Assembly: GCA_910586535.1 (NCBI GenBank) | Contig: CAJUHS010000038.1 | Location: 1 to 11,898, forward strand | DNA length: 11,898 nucleotides | Direction: 5' to 3' | Source: an uncultured Oscillospiraceae bacterium | GTDB lineage: Bacteria; Bacillota; Clostridia; Oscillospirales; Ruminococcaceae | Shown: piece by piece, positions 1 to 5,700 of the stretch | Layout: the number at the start of each line of letters is the position of its first letter | Numbering within the stretch: the first letter of the stretch is position 1 | Made by a program: the position numbers and the translations under genes | The notes under the pieces: model-generated | What the model was told of the DNA's origin: nothing | Databases searched by the model: none | The model's input: the letters and a program-made list of their open reading frames with translations, nothing else

Positions 1-19
1 ATTTTCTTTCCCAGAAAAT

Positions 20-54
20 CCCCGTCACAGGCTTCTCTGGAAGCTGCGGCGGGG
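20..54 (+). terminator. Rho-independent terminator, probably of an upstream gene outside the window
   Basis: An imperfect hairpin pairs CCCCG at the left with CGGGG at the right around a perfect GCTTC/GAAGC core and a TCTG loop, with one bulge, one mismatch and two GU pairs. It is followed on the plus strand by a T-rich tail (TTACTTTTTATTCTTT). It would end transcription entering from the left. The minus-strand side also has a T-rich stretch (ATTTTCT), so it may work in both directions. Confidence 0.6.
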
Positions 55-90
55 GTTACTTTTTATTCTTTATTGGTGTTTTCACTGCGG

Positions 91-156
91 CTTTTTTGTA
101 TTTTGCTTGTCATTTTTTTGTGTTTTGCTTGTCATTTTTTTGTGTTTTGCTTGTCA
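91..156. repeat. Three tandem 22-bp direct repeats
   Basis: Units at 91-112, 113-134 and 135-156 share the pattern of a run of about seven T followed by GTGTTTTGCTTGTCA. The second and third units are identical; the first differs at its first base and has GTA in place of GTG. The period is close to two helical turns. On the minus strand each unit reads TGACAAGCAAAA followed by an A-rich stretch. The role is unknown: protein-binding iterons, or simple slippage-generated repeats. There are no spacers and no associated cas genes. Confidence 0.85.
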
Positions 157-225
157 AATAACAGTTTGCCATATCCGCCTAAGCTGATTGATGTGCTGGA
201 GCAGCTGAAAAATAAGAAAAAATAA
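157..225 (+). pseudogene. Possible 3' remnant of an unidentified gene
   Basis: A plus-strand frame ends at TAA 223-225 and encodes a plausible soluble C-terminus (NSLPYPPKLIDVLEQLKNKKK), followed six bases later by a terminator hairpin. Upstream of about base 157 the same frame runs through the T-rich 22-bp repeats and the first terminator hairpin. It yields only a hydrophobic Phe/Leu/Cys stretch with no ATG, so it is unlikely to be coding there. I therefore read it as the tail of a gene whose body was lost. The parent gene is not recognised. The frame may also be open by chance. Confidence 0.25.
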
Positions 226-231
226 TGTTTT

Positions 232-259
232 ATCCCCGCGGGCGATTGCCTGCGGGGAT
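232..259. terminator. Bidirectional rho-independent terminator
   Basis: ATCCCCGC and GCGGGGAT pair at the base, then one mismatched pair and GGC/GCC enclose a GATT loop. On the minus strand the hairpin is followed by AAAACATTATTTTTTCTT, so it ends the 277-807 gene 17 bases after its stop codon. On the plus strand it is followed by TGATTTAATAAAT, a weaker tail, and lies six bases after the stop of the possible gene remnant. Confidence 0.8.
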
Positions 260-276
260 TGATTTAATAAATAAAT

Positions 277-807
277 TTATTGGTTATTATATACTTTATT
301 TTTTATTTCAGCACGCTCATCAAGAACGCCCTTTCTAGTGTTATGTATATCTTTCAGACTTATTACCAATGAATCAAATTCTTTATACATTTCGGGTTCA
401 TTTATAGCAGAACGACGATTAGCAATATAATCTTCCAGTTGTTCAGCAACGCGAACACATACATCTCCATATAATCTATCAAAAACATGTATATTATAAA
501 TACCCGTATTTATACCTGTCGCGAGAATTTCCATTGTATTTAAATACGTCTTAATTTCATATAAAAATTTTTCGTCATCTTTTATTTCATAATAATTTAT
601 CCTATTTCTTTTATATCTATCATATATAATATGATTCAAATAATAAAGTTTCTCACATATGGAACTATAATAATCAATAGTTGCTTGTTTTTGAATTCGT
701 TCATGTTCTGCAATTGTTGATTTTTTCATGAAATGAAAATCAAACAATGCAATTATAATGCCAATACAAGTAAATATAGAAGCAATCATCTGTATTAATT
801 CAAACAT
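277..807 (-). CDS. Small membrane-anchored protein, DUF4760-like
   Basis: This is a 176-residue protein of unknown function. Residues about 5-24 form one hydrophobic membrane segment right at the N-terminus. The rest is a charged, probably helical cytoplasmic domain. A central stretch, around 'LATGINTGIYNIHVFDRLYG' followed by an acidic helix and ANRR, resembles the core of the DUF4760 family as I remember it (GI-x-GIY followed by a helix and arginines). No catalytic motif is visible. The ATG is preceded by an AGAGG ribosome binding site and a good promoter, and the gene ends at its own terminator, so it looks like a complete single-gene unit. Base composition is AT-rich. It lies 80 bp from the insertion sequence, on what appears to be the chromosomal side of the attachment site. 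The family assignment is tentative; that it is a real gene is much more certain. Confidence 0.75.
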   Translation of the reverse strand: MFELIQMIASIFTCIGIIIALFDFHFMKKSTIAEHERIQKQATIDYYSSICEKLYYLNHIIYDRYKRNRINYYEIKDDEKFLYEIKTYLNTMEILATGINTGIYNIHVFDRLYGDVCVRVAEQLEDYIANRRSAINEPEMYKEFDSLVISLKDIHNTRKGVLDERAEIKNKVYNNQ

Positions 808-838
808 AGTTTAACCTCTTTTTATCAGATTTTCTTAT

Positions 839-867
839 ATTATAACATTTTATAATCATACAGTCAA
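839..867 (-). promoter_or_regulatory. SigA-type promoter of the DUF4760-like gene
   Basis: On the minus strand, TTGACT (862-867) and TATAAT (839-844) are separated by exactly 17 bases. Transcription would start near 832, giving a leader of about 25 bases that contains the AGAGG site upstream of the ATG at 807. The promoter lies between the gene and the left end of the insertion sequence, so the insertion did not cut it off. Confidence 0.75.
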
Positions 868-888
868 TATACTTCGGTATTAAAATTA

Positions 889-904
889 GAGCGTATCTGA
901 AAAC
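889..904. repeat. Left terminal inverted repeat of the IS
   Basis: GAGCGTATCTGAAAAC, the exact reverse complement of 1751-1766. TA at 887-888 directly outside it is the likely target duplication. Confidence 0.9.
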
Positions 905-918
905 TGAACAGAGTTGTA

Positions 919-1688
919 TCATTTAGACAAAAGCCAGATAGAAGCAACATGAACAAAGGCAAGAAAAGATGTTGCTAACTTATCATAACGAGTAGCAACA
1001 CGCCTGAAAGCTTTGATTTTATTGAAAAAGCACTCCACCAAATGCCTTTCCTTATACAACCAAAAATCACAGAACCAAGGATTGGGAGCATTGCTTTTCG
1101 GTGGAATCGTATATTTCGCACCTTGTTCTGAAATATAGCTTCGTATTTCTTTTGTTCCATAAGCACGATCAGCAAGAATATTACAATCGTTTATCGTAAG
1201 TTCGGATAGTAACGGAATAGCAGCCTTGCTGTCATGGACTTGACCGCCGCTAAGAATAAAATGTACGGGATTGCCTAAACCATCGACAACAGCATGAATT
1301 TTGGTTGTCTTTCCACCCCTGCTTACACCGATAAACTGATTGTTTTCTGAATTTACAGCCCCTTTTTTGCTCCTGCACTTTGTGGATGAGCCTTAACAGA
1401 TGTGCTGTCTATACTCAGATTTTCAAAGTCGGCATCTTCGTTTAATGCTTGAAAAATGCGTAATAATGTACCATCATCTCTCCATTTGCAGAAACGACTG
1501 TAAACAGTTTGATGTGGACCATAACGCTCCGGAATATCTGCCCATGCTGCTCCGCTTCGGGCAAGCCAAAGTATAGCGTTAAACATTAAGCGGTTATCTT
1601 TGGGTGGTCTGCCGGTCTTCGCTTTGGGAAACATATCCTTAATTTGATCCCATTGCTCATCGTTAAGTTCATATCTTTTTGTAGCCAT
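919..1688 (-). CDS. IS5-family transposase, two frames joined by -1 frameshift
   Basis: DDE transposase that cuts and joins the ends of the surrounding IS. The first frame (1353-1688, 111 residues, ATG preceded by AAGGAG) carries the N-terminal helix-turn-helix-like part and the first catalytic Asp in SIDSTSVKAH. It would stop at 1353. A slippery heptamer A AAA AAG (minus strand, 1362-1368) lies in the correct phase for a -1 shift. The second frame then continues to TGA at 919-921. It carries the second Asp in ILADRAYGT and the Glu in the signature YKERHLVECFFNKIK, which fits Y-(2)-R-(3)-E-(6)-K. The fused product is about 256 residues, a normal length for the group. No stop or deletion interrupts the second frame, so the element is probably active or recently active. 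Unshifted translation would give only the 111-residue DNA-binding part, a possible inhibitor. Confidence 0.88.
1362..1368 (-). promoter_or_regulatory. Programmed -1 frameshift site
   Basis: On the minus strand the heptamer AAAAAAG is read GCA AAA AAG in the first frame, which is the X XXY YYZ arrangement that allows tandem slippage by -1. The next codons in the shifted frame (AAA GGG GCT GTA) lead directly into the conserved second half of the transposase. The first-frame stop follows within four codons. Confidence 0.8.
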
Positions 1689-1715
1689 ACAAATCGCTCC
1701 TTTTGGGTTTCCTTT

Positions 1716-1744
1716 ATTTTACCAATTTACGAGCTTTTGTGCAA
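1716..1744 (-). promoter_or_regulatory. Promoter of the IS transposase
   Basis: On the minus strand, TTGCAC (1739-1744) and TAAAAT (1716-1721) are spaced by 17 bases, just inside the right inverted repeat. This is a usual place for a transposase promoter. An AAGGAG ribosome binding site follows before the ATG at 1688. Confidence 0.6.
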
Positions 1745-1750
1745 CTTCTT

Positions 1751-1766
1751 GTTTTCAGATACGCTC
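1751..1766. repeat. Right terminal inverted repeat of the IS
   Basis: GTTTTCAGATACGCTC, the exact reverse complement of 889-904, followed by TA at 1767-1768. Confidence 0.9.
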
Positions 1767-1855
1767 TAGTTTAATATTAACTTTGTAAACATCAAATAAT
1801 GCTAACCTGGACGGTCGGTCTCATTTTTGAGCAGCAATATTTATAAATACAACAA

Positions 1856-1879
1856 AAGCCGCTGAAAAATCAGCGGCTT
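1856..1879 (-). terminator. Terminator hairpin downstream of the tRNA fragment
   Basis: A perfect 10-bp stem, AAGCCGCTGA and TCAGCGGCTT, closes on an AAAA loop. On the minus strand it is followed by TTGTTGTATTTATAAAT. It sits 56 bases past the CCA end of the tRNA 3' fragment, where a tRNA terminator would be expected, so it may be the original terminator of the tRNA gene. It would now also stop transcripts running out of the 2128-11898 gene cluster. The plus-strand tail (AACTTTACT) is weak. Confidence 0.7.
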
Positions 1880-1935
1880 AACTTTACTCCAAACACACCA
1901 TTTATTATTATGATTTGTTCGGATAAGTTTAGGTT

Positions 1936-1958
1936 TGGCTCCCCAAGTTGGACTCGAA
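1936..1958 (-). other. tRNA 3'-end fragment, probable att site of an integrated element
   Basis: Read on the minus strand, the 23 bases parse as T-loop TTCGAGT, 3' T-stem CCAAC, 3' acceptor strand TTGGGGA, discriminator G and CCA. The bases before it (AGGTAA) cannot form the matching GTTGG stem, and no D-arm, anticodon arm or TCCCCAA 5' strand follows the expected spacing. It is therefore only the end of a tRNA gene, not a working tRNA. The TTGGGGA-G-CCA end fits a tRNA-Asn of Firmicutes from memory; the isotype is a guess. A duplicated tRNA 3' end is the usual footprint of a tyrosine-recombinase element. The element would lie on the 5' side of the fragment, at higher coordinates. No integrase gene is in the window. 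Confidence 0.7.
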
Positions 1959-2030
1959 TTACCTATTACGCTTATTCCGATTTTAATCTAAATTTAGTCA
2001 AACAACGTATTTAAGCCATTTAAAAGCACT

Positions 2031-2099
2031 TATCTTTCATTTAAATATCGTATCTTTTCGCAATGTTTTCTATCTTTTAATGACCAAATAAAGACCAAA
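2031..2099. repeat. Phased short direct repeats beside the att site (candidate arm-type sites)
   Basis: TATCTTT occurs at 2031, 2051 and 2071, exactly 20 bp apart; the last two extend to TATCTTTT. GACCAAA occurs at 2082 and 2093, 11 bp apart. Both spacings match whole helical turns, as expected for protein arrays on one face of DNA. Their position 70-140 bp inside the proposed element end fits integrase or excisionase arm sites. The 1959-2127 stretch otherwise contains no convincing gene. Confidence 0.5.
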
Positions 2100-2127
2100 A
2101 TCACAGGCATATTTCTGCAATATATAA

Positions 2128-2700
2128 TCATATACTATAAAATTTATTATTATACACATCATAGTCAACAATGCAAAAAACATATATGTTCTCCGTTATT
2201 GGAATCAGTTTATTAAAATTACAAATGGAATTGTCACTACACCAATTATTGTATAAATTTTCATCACATAAATAACATACACCAATAAGTGCCTCTTCTC
2301 TTTCTCCCTGCGTTGAATAAGAATTTGCTATTTTTATATAATGAATAAATAACCAGCCTTGAAATTTATCATTAAAATAAAAGTCAAATATAGTAGTGGC
2401 ATCATAATACGTTTGCAGTTTATCTATATAGTAATTTATAGAATCATAATCGCTAATGGAAATATATTCATTTGCAATAAAATACTCGCTCATTTTAATA
2501 TATGTATCATATTCATTTTGAGTGGTATCATATACATAATTTAAATAATCATCCAGTTCGCCTTCTTTGAATCGCACAGGATTAAAGTTATCCATATACA
2601 CATCAGATGCTGAATTTATACCCCAAAAACATAGTGTAGATAATGAAATGATTAGAATAACAATTACTCCAAAAGTAATAAGCTTGTTATTTTTATTCAT
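2128..2700 (-). CDS. Exported or membrane-anchored protein of unknown function, last gene of the cluster
   Basis: I do not recognise this 190-residue protein. Residues 1-7 are polar and basic (MNKNNKL) and about 8-30 form one hydrophobic segment, so it is a signal peptide or, with no clear AxA site, an N-terminal anchor. The Cys after LSTL is a poor lipobox. The remaining 160 residues are acidic and rich in Tyr, Asp and Asn, with a helical look (SEYFIANEYISISDYDSINY) and several cysteines near the C-terminus (CYLCDE, WCSDNSIC). Its ATG (2698-2700) overlaps the end of the metalloprotease gene by 8 bp (ATGAATAA). A full AAGGAGG site lies 7 bases upstream inside that gene, so it is translationally coupled and presumably works with the protease-like protein. 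By analogy with toxin/immunity pairs it could be a protective inhibitor on the cell surface, or a chaperone or partner. The composition is very AT-rich, like the adjoining 3' half of the upstream gene. Confidence 0.8.
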   Translation of the reverse strand: MNKNNKLITFGVIVILIISLSTLCFWGINSASDVYMDNFNPVRFKEGELDDYLNYVYDTTQNEYDTYIKMSEYFIANEYISISDYDSINYYIDKLQTYYDATTIFDFYFNDKFQGWLFIHYIKIANSYSTQGEREEALIGVCYLCDENLYNNWCSDNSICNFNKLIPITENIYVFCIVDYDVYNNKFYSI

Positions 2701-5700
2701 TCCAATGCCTCCTTATTCCAGAATTATTCAATAAATCTGTGAATAATATGTTGTTTTCTCCATATACTTGTTCTAACCAATTTGCGTAGCTGCAAATATA
2801 TTTGATAAAATCTTCTCCATATTCACTTTTAGCTAACATTAAGTACGTGTTAATACTTTCATCTTTAAATTCATAATTATTATTGCATTCGATATCAAAA
2901 TATTGAGATAATGAGTTATCATAGTAAATTAACTTTCGCTTTTTACAATCCCAAAAAGGTATGTATGGTGTTTTAATAGCTTTAGATATTTTTTTGTTAC
3001 TTGTCGGAACAAAATGCTGCATTTTATCTTCAACGAAGGCTTGTAAAACCATTTCAATATCATTAATATTTACGGATTTATTAACGGACATAATTTCACC
3101 AGCCATCCATAACTCATTTCTTTTTTCATCTTTATTAGAATTATAAATGGTTAATGGGGTTTTTCCTTGATTTGGAGAGAAATATTTTTCCAAACTGTCA
3201 ATTAGTAAATCACAATTATAAGGGTAAGCGTCTTTCAACTTAAAAACATGGCCAAATTCATGTGCTATTGTATCCATACATTCACTTATATCATTAACAT
3301 AAAATATTTTAACATCATTAATAAATGTACTAGAACGTTTAGTAATGTCGTCATCTTGTATGAACTTAACTTTAATTTTGCCATTATTATGCACAAATCG
3401 AATTTTTGTGCTTATTTCCATTCCAGGATAAAAATCATACAATCCCCCTTTAAAGTCCTTTGCCCAATACTCATTTAATGCTTGTCTAACAACTTCAAGT
3501 TGATTATTTTCCAATTCAGCCATATCACAAAAGATAATAATATTATTATCTTTAATATCAAGATAAACTGCATTATCAGATTTGTTATTTCCTTTCGGAT
3601 AGTTTAATCGAAGTTCCGGATAAAGGGATTCTATCGTATCAGCTTTTAATGGTGAAATATTTTTATATCTCTCATCAATACCATTCCATTTTTCGTTAAT
3701 GTCAAGTATACCGTCACCGTCACCATCTGCGGAAGTCGGATCTGATTTAATAGGGAGAATAGAACATTCAAGCAATGAATCAATATATTTAGGCTTATTA
3801 GAATTTTCACCTGTAACTTTACAATAACGTTCTAAGCCCTGTTTAACATAGAACATATCATTACCTACATGTTTAACCATTTCTCTATATACTAATAATT
3901 GAATATCATCACCTTTTTTCTCAAAAAGGAAATCACCTTCACTACTTTCAAACATTATCTCTTGATAATCAGCAAGACCATCTTCATCAGTATCCATAAG
4001 AGGATTATTTGAATTAAGCGGCTCATTCTTAATATACCACTTGTAGTTTTGTATTAATGTGTCTTTCAATACAACAGTCTTATATCCCGTACCAATAATA
4101 GCCTTATACCCTTTTAACTGAGGAACCTTACCATAAATTCTGCTAAGCATAAACGCAGACGAACCCTCATAAGAATACCATGTGCTGCCGCCTGTTTTAG
4201 CAACCATATTTCTGGCATAACCGTATTTAGACGATGTATTTTCATTGTAAATCGTACTTATCTGTATAGGCAAATTGTTATTATTTATATCGTCTAAAAT
4301 GCTTTTGGATTTTTCCTGTGAACCATAGTAAATGCCATTAGTTCTGACAATACAAAATACCCACGTGTCCCTATTATTGTATTTATCATAAACATAATTC
4401 ACCGCGTCAGAAATATTGCAGTCGGAATGCTTCGGCATTGTATTATCCTTGATGTAGGCTAATGCAGAATACACCTCGTCTATGCTGTAAAAATAATCAC
4501 TTTCGCCATCAGATTCTCCAATATATTTACGCTTTACAACTTTTTTTGCCGTTCCATTTTCAACTGTATCATTTGTTGAATACATTTCAATTATTTTAAC
4601 GCGTGCTTTAGGGGATTGAATAAAAACAGAGTCCGCAGTTTCGATAATATTTCTTCTTATAACCTCGTAGTTATCTTTTTCATAGATTTCTCGGCAGTCA
4701 ACAAGAAAAACGACATCGAAATCGTCTCTGTTTACAGCAGCATTGGAATCAGTTGAATTTGCTAAATTCACAGAATTATTGGAATTTATTCTAACACCAT
4801 TATAACTCATAGCCATAACCTTGTCAAGCGAATTTTCTGACAAAGCTTCGCTTTCCTCAGACTGTACCTCAATTTCAGCTTCAGGCTCATCATCGCCGTT
4901 AAGCTGTTTATCAAGATTGTCAAGGAATATTTCCATATCAACAAGGCAGTATGTGCCTACTCTGTCGGTTTTGGTGTACACAGTATTTGTCGTTTCATCG
5001 TGGAAAGTTTCAACAGGCAGCAGCATATTAACGTCCTCAAAGAACATGAAAACGTTAAGGCGCTTTATTCCCTTAAATTCGTCGCTCTCGTCAGTATATA
5101 TACCCAATGTGTTGTTTATGACAGAATTTTCAAGCTCAAACTTTACAGTAACCTCCTCAACCGCAAGTCCGTCCGCATAAACAAATTCGGGAGCAACACC
5201 GATAATTGCACTGTTTTCAATAGCATTTGAATAACCACTCTCACGGGCATAAACATTGTTTTCAGCAACTCCAGCCGCTTTCATTTCAAGAGAAACATCA
5301 AAAGGTACGCTTTCATTACCGTTAATTGCAGAAAGAACCTCAGACTCTGCTTCTACCGTTTGTGTAAACGTACGCTCACCGTCCGGTGTTCCGTCGGTAG
5401 CTGCACTTTTAGGATTAAGTCCAAGTGTAATTTCATCACCGTCAGAAATCCCATCGCCGTCAGTATCATATTTCAACGGATCAGTTCCGTAAGTATTAAC
5501 TTCATCACCGTCATTCAGCCCGTCACCGTCAGTATCAGCATTATTCGGGTCTGTCCCCAATTCGCACTCCTTTGAATTTGTAAGACCGTCCTTATCAAAA
5601 TCCTCGTCACCGTCATTTACGCCGTTATCATCGGTATCAGCTTTCAATGGGTCAGTTCCGAGATACAAAACCTCATAACCGTCAGAAAGTCCGTCGCCGT

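Larger units (their letters stand above)
889..1766 (-). mobile_element. Complete IS5-family insertion sequence (878 bp)
   Basis: The ends are perfect 16-bp inverted repeats, GAGCGTATCTGAAAAC, at 889-904 and 1751-1766. Each end is flanked by TA (887-888 and 1767-1768), which fits a 2-bp TA target duplication. Inside is one transposase split over two minus-strand frames with a frameshift signal. The length, the 2-bp target, the two-frame transposase and the DDE motifs match the IS5 family, most like its IS427 group. All parts needed for movement appear intact. It sits in intergenic DNA between the DUF4760-like gene and the tRNA fragment and interrupts no recognisable gene. A CTAG at the right end (1766-1769) is not matched on the left, so TA is the better target call. 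Confidence 0.9.

Noticed and set aside
91..156. CRISPR array
   Set aside because: The three units are directly adjacent with no spacers, and they are T-rich with no cas genes nearby.
1769..1935. A small gene between the IS and the tRNA fragment
   Set aside because: No frame with a start and ribosome binding site was found. The stretch holds only the terminator hairpin and AT-rich DNA.
1936..2010. A complete tRNA gene on the minus strand
   Set aside because: Only the T-loop, the 3' T-stem, the 3' acceptor strand and CCA are present. The 5' T-stem does not pair and no anticodon arm, D-arm or 5' acceptor strand is found.
2600..2700. Lipoprotein signal in the 190-residue protein
   Set aside because: The residue before the Cys is Leu (STLC), not Gly, Ala or Ser, so lipid attachment is unlikely, though not excluded.
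4821..5575. Plus-strand serine-rich ORFs
   Set aside because: They are shadows of the acidic TSP3 and adjoining region of the minus-strand gene.
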